Shown here: in pieces, positions 25,205 through 37,018 of the stretch
How the letters are laid out: every line of letters begins with the position of its first letter
How positions within the stretch are numbered: the first letter of the stretch is position 1
DNA from: Hermatobates lingyangjiaoensis
Lineage: Eukaryota > Arthropoda > Insecta > Hemiptera > Hermatobatidae
Direction of reading: 5' to 3'
DNA length: 64,000 nucleotides
Assembly: GCA_026182355.1 (NCBI GenBank)
Contig: JAPFBL010000036.1
Coordinates: 248,001-312,000, forward strand
Notes under the pieces: model-generated
The model's database searches: none
What the model was told of the DNA's origin: nothing
What the model saw: the letters and a program-made list of their open reading frames with translations, nothing else
Made by a program: the position numbers and the translations under genes

Positions 25205-25450
25205 GCAATAAATGAAAGGACGATGGCTTTGTTGGGGCCAGTATTGGAAGGCAGTCAGCAGAATGCTGGATAAAATATTCGGCTCGAGACAGAGAGCACC
25301 CAGCCGTCCACAGCCTGCAGCCTTCCTAAAAATATAATCCCCTATCTAACCGTCCCAAAACGTCGACTTGCTGCCAAAAACCATGCCGTTTATCGCCTAC
25401 GCCCCTGGCCACCTCCTATATTTTACCCAATAAGTGATCATTCTCAGTGT
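25205..25450. promoter_or_regulatory. GC-richer island, candidate regulatory DNA
   Basis: Raised G+C with gagacagagagc, an A/T core resembling a MEF2 site (CTAAAAATAT) next to TAATCC, and several CC-rich words. It is unique within the window. Composition and motif words are the only evidence. Confidence 0.25.
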
Positions 25451-26099
25451 TACCCTCTTTATTTCTATTATCCAATTGGACAATTTCCCTGAATTTTTTT
25501 TATTAACTCCCTCATGACTGGGATTACAATACATTTTAACAAACTTAATTAAAACTTTGTGCCTTAGCAGTCTTTAGAGATGCAATGTACTTTACTAATT
25601 CTGAAAGAACAAATCGTTATATAGAGCCGGCACTTCGTTTCGTGTGCACCATATAACTTCAAATAGGAATAATACAATCAATTTAAGATGTTCAGAGCAT
25701 AAAGAACTTTTAACCGTAAGGTTAAAATATATGTAGCAATTCTAGATATACTTACAGTTTAGTGGTGGTCTGTTTGCCATAAGTGCTTAAGATTTGTGTT
25801 TCAATCTGATCTGACTCAAGATATATAATGTATAATCTCGAAAATATTTAGAACACAGTCCTAAGGTATAGAATAACTTTTACTGAGACAGGATTGTGAA
25901 TTCGAGGCCACAACTTCTTATTGCCTCGGTAGCTGGTATTATAGTAGCTGGTTTGTGCGAAAAATGCGTGAGCTACATTCACTAAATCTTTTCATTGTTA
26001 CTGAGACGAAACGTTACTAGTTAATATTAAATAACTAACATCGTTATATTTAGAAATAATCTTCATTATCACAGCAAAAGAACTAGTATAAGCAGGAGT
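25451..26099. other. Unassigned DNA
   Basis: No supported feature. Confidence 0.4.
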
Positions 26100-26285
26100 A
26101 GGAAAAGTGTATTTTACTCATCCGTACTTCTATATGGATGTGTTGTATGGTGGACTAGGGTGCCCTGCATGGACAATACCATTCCCGGATTGATCATGGA
26201 TAGACTTCGGCGTTTGTCGAATGCAGAATGGCCTGTACTGAGGGTGCTCTCTGAGTCTGACTGGGTTTTAACAAACCCAGTTTAA
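26100..26285 (+). pseudogene. Non-LTR retrotransposon ORF2 scrap, after the reverse-transcriptase core
   Basis: The open frame up to the taa at 26283-26285 includes SSVLLYGCVVWW, then MDRLRRLSNAEW. In Jockey/CR1/I-type ORF2 proteins the same place reads (L)LYG..VWW, followed by a spaced L..LQR-type helix. The frame is lost after about 60 codons, with no target duplication visible. Clade uncertain. It differs from the C-terminal tails at 9827 and 43142, so whether all three come from one family cannot be judged. Confidence 0.65.
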
Positions 26286-26773
26286 TTTCTTCTAACAAAA
26301 TAGAAAACATTTCTAGTCTTAAAAAAAAAGTTGTGCTCTGCTTCTCGGATATTGAAGGAACATTTAGCAACACCACTTTGAATCTACTATTGTAAATGTA
26401 GGATCTACTACAATAGAGTTGAGTAAGCTGCCGGTCAAGGTGTTAAGCTATCGCCCTCATTATGTCTGTTAGTAGTGAATAATGCTCTGGATACTGAAAA
26501 TATCCAGTTTTCAATACGCAGGGATATGGAGGCAATCTCATTATTATAAGAAGTGTAATTTTCAAAGATTTGTAACTGCCTTTAAAGTTTTGAGTATTGC
26601 TGTCCAAACTAGCGAGAAATTAATAAAGAAGAAAATTCTAGATGTAAATCCAGACAAAAAGGTATTTACTCTTTTTTAAAGAAGAAAGAAAGTAGATGAG
26701 AGAATCATTTCATTTAATTTTTTAAGCAAGAATTGTCAACTATATAGACCTTTTTGTAGAATCCCAATTGATG

Positions 26774-27073
26774 ATTGTCTGAACAGGAAGTTATATTAGA
26801 TGACTAATATAACTTAATATAACTAATTAGATACGAAAGAGTAAATATTCAGCTGAAAAAGATATTTTGATGATAAGACATAGGATTATAACCCCCGAAT
26901 TTACACTATAGTTTTACAAAATTATTGTCTGAACAGGAAGTTATATTAGATAACTAATATAACTTAATATAACTAATTAGATACGAAAGAGTAAATATTC
27001 AGCTGAAAAAGATATTTTGTTGATAAGACATAGGATTATAACCCCCGAATTTACACTATAGTTTTACAAAATT
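26774..27073 (+). repeat. 150-bp tandem duplication
   Basis: Copy 1 starts at 26774 and copy 2 at 26924, both with 'attgtctgaacaggaag'. Copies differ at only a few positions (for example gatgac/gataac and gatga/gttga), so the duplication is recent relative to most repeats here. Each unit ends 'gttttacaaaatt'. Confidence 0.95.
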
Positions 27074-27678
27074 ATTCTTATTCCTGTAATTAAAATGGTT
27101 GTATTTTATGTATCAGTTTAATGGCATGGTAATTAATAATAACCCGAACTCCCTCATTACCAAGGAAGTTTTTACCAAGGAAGATCAATTAATATTTTAT
27201 TAAGATTGGTAATAATTGGAAATTTTTCTATGGGCAATGAAATATTGAAAATTCTTTTTGAACGTAACATTGGTAGCTTTGTTGTTATTCCTTCCAGTTT
27301 CAGTACCCCTCAAAATATTTTACACAAACCTGTGTAAGATTGGAATCATACTGATTTCAAGACTGAGGCTACAGTATAGTATAGCGTTGGGCCAGAATTT
27401 AATAATAAATACATTAAATATAACCTGTCTGTAATACAGATACAGCTTAGGGAATGAGCAAATAAAGTAGTGGACCATTTAAAATGTTGTAGCTAACCAA
27501 AAATTTCTATGGTCTGGAGATTCTTTAAACAACATGCTCCAGTCTTCTGAGGAGTGCATTTAAATGATGGGTGAAGAAGAAAGCAAATAGAAGTTGAATT
27601 GAAGAATCGACCCTAATTTAATTTAAAGATTTCATCCAACTAATCATATATTTATAAGAAAATATTGTATCTACAGGG

Positions 27679-27679
<1 letters not shown>
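27074..27679. other. Unassigned DNA
   Basis: A tiny direct repeat (ttaccaaggaag, 27157-27183) is visible. Nothing else. Confidence 0.4.

Positions 27680-27733
<54 letters not shown>
27680..27733. repeat. (TA)n microsatellite
   Basis: About 54 bp of TA, left border of the PLE-end chain 27735-28423. Confidence 0.95.
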
Positions 27734-27734
<1 letters not shown>

Positions 27735-27737
<3 letters not shown>

Positions 27738-27850
27738 TTAGCTTCAGCTACTCAAAGGGACTACTTCTACCCGATGACGACGACTGTCGAAATATCGTTG
27801 TGAGTCTTTTCTGTGTATCTTTATTTGTTTTTTCTCTTTAATGTGTTAAC
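27735..27850 (+). repeat. PLE-type end, family F, between two (TA)n tracts
   Basis: It contains CCGATGACGACGACTGTCGAAATAT, split here as CCGATGA, then a gacgac/gtc-type helix, then GAAA. This resembles a hammerhead core with one changed base. A related unit at 58041-58120 has CCTGACGA and the same CGAAATAT and 'ttttctgtgt' words. Confidence 0.5.
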
Positions 27851-27879
27851 TATATATATATTATATATATATATATATA
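27851..27879. repeat. (TA)n microsatellite
   Basis: TA tract with one slip, between PLE ends of families F and A. Confidence 0.9.
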
Positions 27880-27912
27880 AAGATTTCACATAAACACATG
27901 AAATAACAATCA

Positions 27913-28077
27913 ATGATCAACCCACAATAAGACATTGGAAAACAAGACTAAGATCTTTCAACCGTAACAAGCAGTCTTCATCAGAGTCAAAAGTCGTTGG
28001 GTTTTTGACTCTGACGAAGGCCGCTTGTTACAGTTCAAAAATCTTAGTCTTATTTTCCCATTTTTTATTGTGGGTTG

Positions 28078-28082
<5 letters not shown>
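27913..28082. repeat. Tail-to-tail pair of PLE ends (family A)
   Basis: Arms 27913-27992 and 28002-28082 are inverted copies of the PLE tail including both halves of the hammerhead-like core. The right arm has lost GAAA (reads ttcaaaaat). 33 bp of further PLE end (aaagatttcacataaacac) joins the left arm to (TA)n, and the right arm runs straight into (TA)n. Confidence 0.85.

Positions 28083-28114
<32 letters not shown>
28080..28114. repeat. (TA)n microsatellite
   Basis: About 35 bp of TA between PLE-end units. Confidence 0.95.
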
Positions 28115-28116
<2 letters not shown>

Positions 28117-28302
28117 GAGTTCAAAATTCAAGAAGTGTAACACACAGAGTAAAGAAACACACTTAAAGACTCAAATTTTAAGGTAATCCGTATTCAGGAG
28201 AAAAAAGGAGAAGGGAGACCATGCACGTTGTAGACGCAACGGCAAGTCACCAACTGACAAGTGGGTGTTACTCTGTGTGTTACTCTTCAATCAGTGATGT
28301 TA
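28115..28302 (-). repeat. Dispersed repeat, family G
   Basis: The left edge (cgagttcaaaatt, then cacacagagtaaagaaacac) is the inverted form of 58870-58937. Within the unit, 'acacacagagtaa' near the left edge is inverted as 'ttactctgtgtgt' near 28270, so the unit has a small palindromic character. It sits between (TA)n and a family A end. Confidence 0.6.
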
Positions 28303-28401
28303 ACATCAATCAGTTGGGTTTTTGACTCTGACGAAGACCGCTTGTTACGGTTGAAAGATCTTAGTCTTGTTTTCCCATTTTCTTATTGTGGTTTGATCAT
28401 T
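28303..28401 (+). repeat. Single PLE end (family A) with intact hammerhead-like motif
   Basis: It matches 6190-6288 closely, including gact/agtc arms, CUGACGA (28328-28334) and GAAA (28353-28356), and ends at (TA)n (about 28402-28423). The hammerhead-like motif spans 28324-28366. Confidence 0.85.
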
Positions 28402-28423
28402 AATATATATCTTATATATATAT

Positions 28424-29404
28424 AATGATTAAATGGGACACTACATATTATAAACCCAGGAAGTATGATATTAAGTTTACATATAATCAATTTGATTGTA
28501 GGCCACTCTAGATTATTTAAAAATTCTCGAAATATTACTTCTTACACCAATTGTATTTTCTTTGTTATACCTGGAATGATAGAAATCTAGTAATTTATGT
28601 CTAAGATAGTTTGATGCAAAAGCATACTGAAATTTTACCATTCCCAGGTGCTTTTCGATTCATAGATCTCCTTAAGACTATTTCAAACTCTTCATAGTAT
28701 ATCAGAAATAGGAATTATTTAAAAAGCATAAACATTTTGCTTTTTAAAACATTAAAGAAATTATTGTGTTTAATGTATAGATTATACAGTCAAAGGAGAA
28801 AATTATTAGATCGCTTTCTCTAATATTAATGACTTTTAATGAATAACACAAAGAAGCCTGTTCATTGGAAATGAATAATACTAACTTGTGGAGTAAATTA
28901 AAACCATTTTGATTTGAAAGGGCCGTTTTGCAGGCAGATAGCAGGCCATTGAAGAAAGTCATCAAAAGAGAGGCAATCATAATTTATATTCAGATTTTTC
29001 AAGCAGTCTCAATAGCGTTAGGTCAATTGGAGGGCTAACCATTATTCTTTATTCTTCATTAGTCCTTCGTATTATATTCATTTTTCTTATTTCTTTTGAA
29101 TGCTATTCAATGTTCATGACTTAGTTTTTTTTTTATTTTGAAGAGAACAACCTGTAGATTTGCATAATAAATAAGTTATTACATTATAATGTAGCGTAAT
29201 TTTAAATGTCAACAGGATAGAGTAATAATTCTCAGAACTCACTTATAGCTAATAGTGAGAAAGACTAGTTAAACTGATTTATTGATTAGGTGGTGCAGTT
29301 GCTATCTGGAGTACCTCCAGGAATAAAAGACTATATATAAATATCACTATGAGGATTTCTGTTCATACCAATATACTAATTTTATAGTACTAATATACAC
29401 ACTA
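28424..29404. other. Unassigned AT-rich DNA
   Basis: No supported feature. Confidence 0.4.
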
Positions 29405-29520
29405 GTATACTAATTTTATGTTCGGTTCAATCACAGAATTTCAATTTACTATTCAAACAGGGTTTAGTTGATAAAAAATATTTTCTGAAATCAAAATATC
29501 TATTATGTATTATATCCTGT
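29405..29520 (+). repeat. Family T fragment
   Basis: Near-identical words to 32026-32130: 'ggttcaatca', 'aaacagggtttagt', 'tttctgaaatca'. The region corresponds to about 22540-22620 in the complete copy. Confidence 0.65.
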
Positions 29521-31838
29521 ACATCATATGCAGGATATGATTGTACACTATACATCATATCCGGCATTTCCCATTGCTTTTATCGTTTATCATTCCATCC
29601 AAAGTATGAATGGCAAGACGATCCAAAAGTTCTATATTCGTAAACCCAAGACAAGCAGCTGACAACAGTAAACAGTTTTCAATGATAACATAGACCAAAT
29701 AGGTTTGTAATGAGCAACATTGTCTGTAAAAAACTGTTTTGAAAAATTAATGGCCAATATCAAAGGCATATATTTTTACATAGATAACTTTTAAACAATA
29801 ATTTTTGAAATTTCATTAAGCAGGCTTATGTTTCATTTTCTTAATACATGATTGTGTCTTCGAACTATGTTTTTTATTTTAATTTAAGAAATAATAACAA
29901 TCTTGACCAAAAACTGATAATTGTTTATATTATATCAGTTATATTTTAATCAGTGACATATTTCTTCCTGATTATGTATAATATTTATTCCACTATGAAT
30001 TTTCTTGTCTGTGTATCTGTGTAGGAGGGTTTTTGTGTATGTAAAAAATATTGTGAGTACGTTAAAGGTTACAAGGTGCAATGAATTATTTTGCAATTGT
30101 ACCCTAAATATTGATAATGGCGCAAAAGAGCTGTATAGCTCTTAGGCTATATTATGCAAAGATCATGATCACTAGATGATAAAATACCTACTTTGCTGCC
30201 TGCCGTACTAGCTGAGTAACCGATTACATATGTGATTATATATTGTTATTGTAATTTCTCTGAGTTCTCCTCCAAACAGGTGGCTCTACGATAGAAGTTG
30301 CATACTGTGTATCAAGATATGTTCAAGAGGTGCCACTCCAGACGCTACCTAATAGAAATGTTAATCGTAGAGTTTTTATTGTTTCCCGTTTCATGCTCTT
30401 AGCAGCAGAAGTAAAAATACGATGAATAACAAAGCAACTGTACTAAGATCAAATAATACCTGCAATATATCAAAAAAAAAAAAAGTAAATATATATTCTT
30501 TTTAACAGATTTAAGAAACATGCAACTACCACTTTGACAGTGCTCCAAAGGCTGTAATTGGAATAAAAAGTCCGAACGGAGGACAGTTCAAGGACAAACC
30601 AGAGCCAAGGATTTTGATATAAACGGAATAAAGACAGGCCGTACAAGTCTCACACATTCTAGTGAAAGGGACAAAACGGTTCAAGTTGAGGAACTAGTTG
30701 ACTGTAGATCATGTAACTGATGCCGACAGTTAACATAAGAAAAGCCCGCAGAGGGTTCTCTATTAGACATGGCATATCACTAAGTACTAGTGTGCAAAAA
30801 ACTATGCCGTTGTCTTGTTCTGTTAGTAGAATATATTTTTAAATTACATTTATATTTACTTATTACTAATTACTTATTATTAATTTTTATACTTGTCAGT
30901 TGGTTATCTATATAAAATATTATTTCATAATTTTATATTCGTTTATTTATCTACGTTTCTTGGTCTCTTTTGTATAGATGACAATTTCACGTTCTTTAAA
31001 TTTATGTATCCCTGAATATTAGTTATAATTCTTATTCATAATAATATTCAATGTCATCTGTGAAAATGCTAATGACCAAGTAGACAGTCCTATTAAGGAA
31101 TAACAAAAAAATAACAATAATGAAGTAATAATAATAATATTGACGAATTATTTTGGACAAATTACTGCAACATTTTTGTCAGTGATAAAATTGATGTATC
31201 TACATTAAAGCAAAAGAAATCACTTAATTGATTATCATTAAGCTTCATACTGACAACTGAGTAGGATATTTGGTCTACTAGGTATCCTCATTAAAACCAT
31301 TATCTGTTAGCTAAGTTGATAAGATGTTTCCTAATTGCAAAGTAGCTTGTAGGCCACTCCAAATTTTGAGTATAATATTTATGAAGAAGAAAACATTTTA
31401 CAAAGTATTGTAGCATACTGTATAACATAGGACTATTCAAAGATAGTGCCATCAAATATTCCACTTCGTATAAATAACAAGATTATCTTCTTACCCTTAT
31501 TTAGCAGGACTAAAATTATTTGGAGTATCACATAGATAATTGACAAAAAATATATCCTGTACTTCCACGAATTATACTTCACGTTAGCATTGTATGAATT
31601 CATTCAGAAATTAGTCAATTATTACACCATAATCTTAGTGTTGATTCAATAGATATCAAGGACGTGCGCACAAAATTTCTTGCTGCAGCCTCAAAGACTA
31701 AAGTAATTTTTTTAGTTCATGAAGATTTTCCTATTTTGTTAACCAAAATTTTGTCATTTTTATAGGAATATTAATCTTGCATTAATTATATTAGCAGTTT
31801 GTCCATTAGTTTGAGTCGGGAGTTTACTTATTATCCAA
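29521..31838. other. Unassigned DNA
   Basis: The segment about 30520-30770 is a little richer in G+C but has no open frame or repeat partner that I can see. The rest is AT-rich. Confidence 0.4.
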
Positions 31839-32014
31839 TTTTGATTTTTGCTGCAAATATTCTTCAACCATTCTTGATTTTTGCTGCAAATATTCTTCAA
31901 CCATTCTTGATGTTTGCTGCAAATATTCTTCAACCATTCTTGATTTTTGCTGTAAATATTCTTCAAAATTCTTTATTTTTGCTGTAAATATTCTTCAACA
32001 ATTCTTGATTTTTG
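31839..32014. repeat. 33-bp minisatellite, about five units
   Basis: The unit is gatttttgctgcaaatattc plus ttcaaccattctt, repeated with slight decay at both ends. 33 is a multiple of three, so an 11-residue repeat stays open on both strands. This explains the two overlapping open stretches here and is not evidence for a gene. Confidence 0.92.
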
Positions 32015-32025
32015 TTCATAGCATA

Positions 32026-32430
32026 CTAATTTTATGTTTGGTTCAATCAATAAATTTCAATTTACTAGGCAAACAGGGTTTAGTGGTTAAAAAATAATTT
32101 CTGAAATCATAATATATTATTGTATTACATCCAAAAACATAAACTCAAAAAGGATTTCTATGTTTCAATGATGTTCAAAAAGAACAGGGACATGCACATT
32201 AAAAAGCATATTTTTGTGTAAAAATGAATTAGAATAAACATGTAATAACCCGCCAACTAAGTATTACCCGCCAACATTTTTTATTCACACCCACGAATAC
32301 ATAAATACATACACACCATCATAAAAAAATGTTGATAAATGATTTTGGGAAGCTCAAATATTGTAAATTATTGAAATTTCAAAAATATTTTTTTTTTCAT
32401 GACTACTGAAAGTATCATAAAAATTAAATA
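32026..32430 (+). repeat. Family T fragment, 3' half
   Basis: It starts with words shared with 29405-29520 and runs to a decayed 3' end ('cgtcataaaac'-like 'atcataaaaaaatg', 'gggaagctcaaa', 'catgactactgaaagta'), parallel to 23080-23210 in the complete copy. Confidence 0.6.
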
Positions 32431-33879
32431 CGAAGTAAGAAATGTACATTAAATAAGAAATGGAACTTAATTAAAGTCTTTTTATGAATAATAATTATTC
32501 ATTCAGTATTCAGGAAATGTGAAATTAGTATTATGTCTTATCCATATTAATTAAGTGCATAATATGAAATTTTATGATGTCTTAATAACTACAAGAATAG
32601 AGCGAGTTAATGTTAACATTCTATTTTGAATAATGTACAATAAAAAGTAATGAAGACAATAAAACTACTTCATCAACTAGAGAAATATATGTTAATTATT
32701 CTATTGAATTATTTGAAACCTTTCAGCATCTCTAGTGTTTAAATAATTTTCTGAAAACTCCCTCCCTATCCTACGTAAGCTGATATCTTCAAAAATAGAT
32801 TAAAAGGACCAAGAACTATGTAACTTTGTCAAATCCCTTGTTAATATTTTTTTCAACGATTTCATTCATCGCTAGTACACTTTATATTAGTAAGCTATTG
32901 AGTTTGACTATGTTAAGAAGCAAACAATCATCTTTTACATATTTTGATTTAATAAGATAACTTACAGCTTGAATATAAATCATAATTCAAGAATAATTTA
33001 AAGAAGACCATAAGTAACATTAATTTTTTATGTGTATTTATATATAGTATTATAATTGTTAAAAAATGGTATTACAAATTTGAAAATTGTGTTTAGTTAA
33101 TTTATTTTAAGCATATCAGAATTTCGTTTAAAAAAATAAACATTAAACATTTGTTTAGTTTGATTTCAAAAACAAATTATCTAATTTAACTTAAAAAAAA
33201 ACTGTGCAAATAGAGCAAGTTACCCTTGTCCCAAGTACAGTTTCATGTTTTTAACGCTCTATTCTCCCTTCTAATGAATCGATATTTTCCAAATATTTTA
33301 TAACCCATTAATTATATTATCAATATACAAAAATAGACCTTAATTGCAGTTGGAATGTTTTAGTGTTTGATTTAGTAAAATTAATACTTTGTAATTTTAC
33401 AAAATGTCCCAAAATTTTGTACAAGGCTCACCATCATATTAGGAGCTATTTATTTATTTAACATCATTGTAACTTATTATTTGTAACTTTGTTTTATAAA
33501 CACAATTGTAAAATATATTTGTCTGTATAAATAACTTAGCAAAGAAGAACTTAGAATAAAAAAGGTTTTTCATATAAGTAAATGGTATTATAAAAAGTTT
33601 AAGAGAACTTCAAAGGACTATTACACAATTGATAACTTATTATGTAATATTATTCAAAATTTTGATTATAACAATTAATGGGCAAATCTAACAGTAATTG
33701 TAAATTACTTATAATTTCTTGCAGTTGGATCTATAATTAATAAAAGCCTTTTTGTTTAACTTCTTTTCAATAATACACAACGCTGCCTGAAAAAAATCTA
33801 AAAAAAGTATAAAAAAGGAAAACTCTGAATTGAAAATTCTTTAACAATTATTCTGTAACTTCCATTAAAGAAAAAGTTT
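32431..33879. other. Unassigned AT-rich DNA
   Basis: No supported feature. Confidence 0.45.
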
Positions 33880-34090
33880 GGAGTAATCGGAGGAAGAGTG
33901 GAAGAAATGGTTTTCTGAATGGAGAGTGGAGGGAGGGCCGAGCTCATCAAGCAGCATTCACAGCGGTTCTCCAATAGAGCCAACTTTGCAAGGTGACTAA
34001 AGCATTCGAACCTGCTTTCTATTTTCATAATGACCAAATGTATTCAACACATCTTGCTGTAAAGGGTCAAACGTCGTCTCTTATTTCAAC
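33880..34090. promoter_or_regulatory. GC-richer island, candidate regulatory DNA
   Basis: Raised G+C with a GA-rich run (ggagagtggagggaggg), CAAGGTGA and TAATCG words. A minus-strand open stretch across it (79 codons) has no domain. No copies are seen elsewhere. Confidence 0.25.
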
Positions 34091-34306
34091 AGTTAACCAT
34101 CAGCACTACTAGCGTAGCTGAACGAAACAATAAAAGCAGCATATAACTGTTACTGTTATTCTAAGAAAATTAAATTATGCTAATTTTCCAGAAATATTTG
34201 GTCATTTTTTAAAAAGAATTTATAAAGTTCATCAATATTATTTTATTGGCAGATAAATTAAAACAGAGTAAATTAACTTAAAATTGTTGCAATAAGTTTT
34301 ATATTC

Positions 34307-34341
34307 GATATTGAACTTATATATTTTATAAGTTCAATATC
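34307..34341. repeat. Perfect 14-bp hairpin with 7-nt loop
   Basis: gatattgaacttat (34307-34320) pairs exactly with 34328-34341. Confidence 0.75.
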
Positions 34342-34923
34342 CTTATGCTCATGCTGTTGTATAGCCAGAAATTTTGGACTATATGTTATTTTATACTTTT
34401 CAAGCAAACCACATTACTTCATTAATAGTAATTGCTTCTTTTTATGCTGCTTTATATAACCATAAATGTGTAAATACCTTTTTATTTTTTATAATAAACA
34501 CAAGTCGTTTTATTTGATAGTTCAATTTTAGGAAAGCTTTATATACGTTAAATGTTGCTTAGATAATCTACAATATACAAATGACGAAACCTTATAACAA
34601 TACTTTCAAAAGAAAACTCAATTATTTTTCAGCCAGGCAAAGCAAGGGTGGAATGTTCATTTAGAAATATAACCTAACACAATAGGCATTTACCGTCGAA
34701 TGGATCAGAAGGAACAACAAAGAAAGTACAAGCACCTCAGTATTTAGAAATTGTCTTTTATCTTAATTTCCTTTGAAAAACTACTTTGCTTTTATTTATC
34801 TCTTTGAACCTATTAATATACCTTAGAGGGCTGTAGTAAAAGGGAAATTATATTTTCATTTTAAATAAAGATATAGCTACCAGCATCTACAAAAGCAACA
34901 TTTATTGTTTTACCAATTTTTCA

Positions 34924-35615
34924 TTTACTATAAAGTATTGTAATCATTAAAAAAGATTTTGACGGATTTGCATGTTTTGAGACCTCCGACGTGCTTTTAT
35001 GACTTTTTTTTTTGATCATGTTTGTGTGTGTGAGGGGGGGGGGGGGAGGAAATTGGATGGGTGAGTATATAAAAGTTTGTGGGACGCTACAGTTCACAAA
35101 CTTCGATAGTGTAAATTAATATTTTACACAAAAAATGGACTCATAGTGTAGACGATAATTAAATCATTAGTTGTGCAATACGTAATTGTATAGCATTTAC
35201 TCATTCAGAGGTAATCATTTCATTTGTGTGGAGACTTTTGTTTGTTTATCCATTTCATCTCAGAATTATCCTTTATTGTTTGGGAGCAATATATTTGGTG
35301 GGAAAGTCACTTTTTAGATAGTTTTTTTTTTCTAAAAAAAGTACTACTCTAGAGTCTTTCCTTTTTAATGGAAATTACTGGAGATATGTAAAAATTTTGA
35401 CTAATGATTCAATTTTAAAGATTATAAGGAGGATACAAACCATATCGTTTGATTGATCCAAATGACATTGTACCTTAAAATAGACTATTACGTGGAGGAT
35501 GAGATAATGTATATTTTTTTAAATTACATGCACCTAAGGGGCATTATGGTACATGTGGAATTTTCAGAAAATATTTTTCTACGCTAAACGGTTCATTAAA
35601 TAACAATACAGTTTT
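34924..35615 (-). repeat. Family T copy, inverted, 5' truncated
   Basis: On the minus strand it matches the last third of 21588-23215: 'ccgtttagcg', 'tttctgaaaa', 'cattttttgtgtaaaat', the CA-rich patch (here a G/GT-rich patch at 35020-35047), 'gaggtctcaaaacatg' and 'cgtcaaaatc'. It ends at a decayed terminal repeat (tttactataaagta, 34925-34938). Confidence 0.75.
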
Positions 35616-35633
35616 TTTAAAAAATTGATCATT

Positions 35634-35897
35634 AAATGAGCCGTTTATTTTGAAAGTGGCCTAATTCCATTTTCCAAAAAAATTTAGCTAGCTATTTAAA
35701 TAATTACATTTTTACGTTATCTTTACCTTTTGCAGCAAATTGTACAAAATTTATTTAAAATTACTAAGAATTTTTATAACAAAAATTAGTTGATAAATAA
35801 AATGACAATATTTTTAAATTTTGTAAAACGCAAACCCTTATATCTCGATTTTAACATAAATGGAATTAGGCCACTTTCAAAATAAGCGGCTCAAATT
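35634..35897. repeat. Foldback (MITE-like) element
   Basis: Arms 35634-35673 and 35858-35897 are complementary with few mismatches (core gaaagtggcctaattccat). They enclose about 184 bp of AT-rich DNA with no coding capacity. The element lies directly beside the truncated family T copy. No clear target duplication. Confidence 0.8.
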
Positions 35898-36491
35898 AGA
35901 AATTTACATAAAAATTTGTGAAATTTCAGTTACTGCAAAGGGTATAGCGAAGCCATGAAAACTGAATTTTCAATATGAACTAATGGATATCCTGGTATTC
36001 TTATCGGATTTATTTGCATTTATTTACATTGATTTAGAAATTTCTTAAGTAAATTAATTGAAATAAAATTGGTGTTTCGAAGTGCAATAAAACAATTTGA
36101 AATGATTTATTAACTAAATATTAGATGTAAGAATAATGAAATTCTTACTTTAAAAAAATCAGCTTTCTAGGCTGTAGGATCAAAAGCCATGTTCTCGTCT
36201 AAGAGATTATTTCATGACACGAAATCTTCACATTGCCTTTATAAAAGTATCACTTCTACTGCGATAATAGCAATGAGACTTTATGCATCAGTTGTGTGAT
36301 GTACAAAAGTAAGCATGTATTTGTAATCTTGGAACTGTTTTATGACATAAATTAGTTTTTATACATCTAGGTATTTGAATAATACTTGATTTGCAAGCAA
36401 ATGACTTGTTGAAAGAAAAGCACGGATAAGGAAACCTTGTCACATTTTGCTACTAACCTGATCATGATTTTCCGAAAATAAAGAACTTTAG
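35898..36491. other. Unassigned DNA, possibly decayed hAT interior near its end
   Basis: Nothing readable until the hAT coding scrap begins. Confidence 0.35.
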
Positions 36492-36719
36492 TATGGAAAG
36501 TTCTGTCCACAGGCTGGTATGGCATCACTGTTTGGAGCAAGTTACGTCTGTGAGCAAACATTTTCAAAAATAAAACATGTAAAGGAACACGTCGAACACG
36601 ATTGACTGATGACTATTTGGAAACAATGCTCTTGATTAAATGCAGTAACTCCAAACCAAACATGGGTGATATCTTTCAAGCTTCACAAATTGTTTCACAA
36701 ATGCACTAACCTTTTTACT
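36492..36719 (+). pseudogene. hAT transposase C-terminal (dimerisation) region, frameshifted
   Basis: The first frame reads GMASLFGASYVCEQTFSKIK. After a one-base shift near 36570 the second reads RRTRLTDDYLETMLLIKC, then PNMGDIF, and ends at taa 36717-36719. This is the C-terminal signature of ZBED-type hAT proteins (LFGS.Y.CEQ.FS, then R.RLTDE.L, then PD...L). The region mediates dimerisation and completes the RNase H-like core. The frameshift and lack of upstream coding make it a dead fragment. Confidence 0.85.
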
Positions 36720-37018
36720 GTTTAGATTGTAAGATTCGGATATGTGCACACTATGTCTCAAGTAACTATCTTTTTGCTGACATTACTTCTTTGATGATTT
36801 CTTAGCAGATAAACATGTTGGTTGTTTTTGTTTTCTGTGCATTGTGTCACACTCACCCATGATTAACATATAGTGTTAAATTAGTTTTTGTTTTTTTTTT
36901 TTTTGTATACACAGCTTTCGTACTGGTTTGCATGTGTTGAACAGAGTGATTATGCGGCCCGAGCTTGTAACTCTTTCGATTATTCAGCCCACAGTAAAAA
37001 AAGGTTTGGTGACCCCTG
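36492..37018 (+). mobile_element. hAT transposon 3' end
   Basis: A transposase C-terminal scrap (36492-36719) is followed by an untranslated region and a terminal repeat. Its reverse complement reads CAGGGGTCACCAAACC (37003-37018), the typical hAT end. The 5' part is not readable, and no 8-bp target duplication can be assigned. Confidence 0.8.

Noticed and set aside
31760..31987. Overlapping open stretches on both strands with 11-residue repeats
   Set aside because: A 33-bp tandem unit stays open in any stop-free frame. There is no start context or domain, so this is a minisatellite, not a repeat protein.
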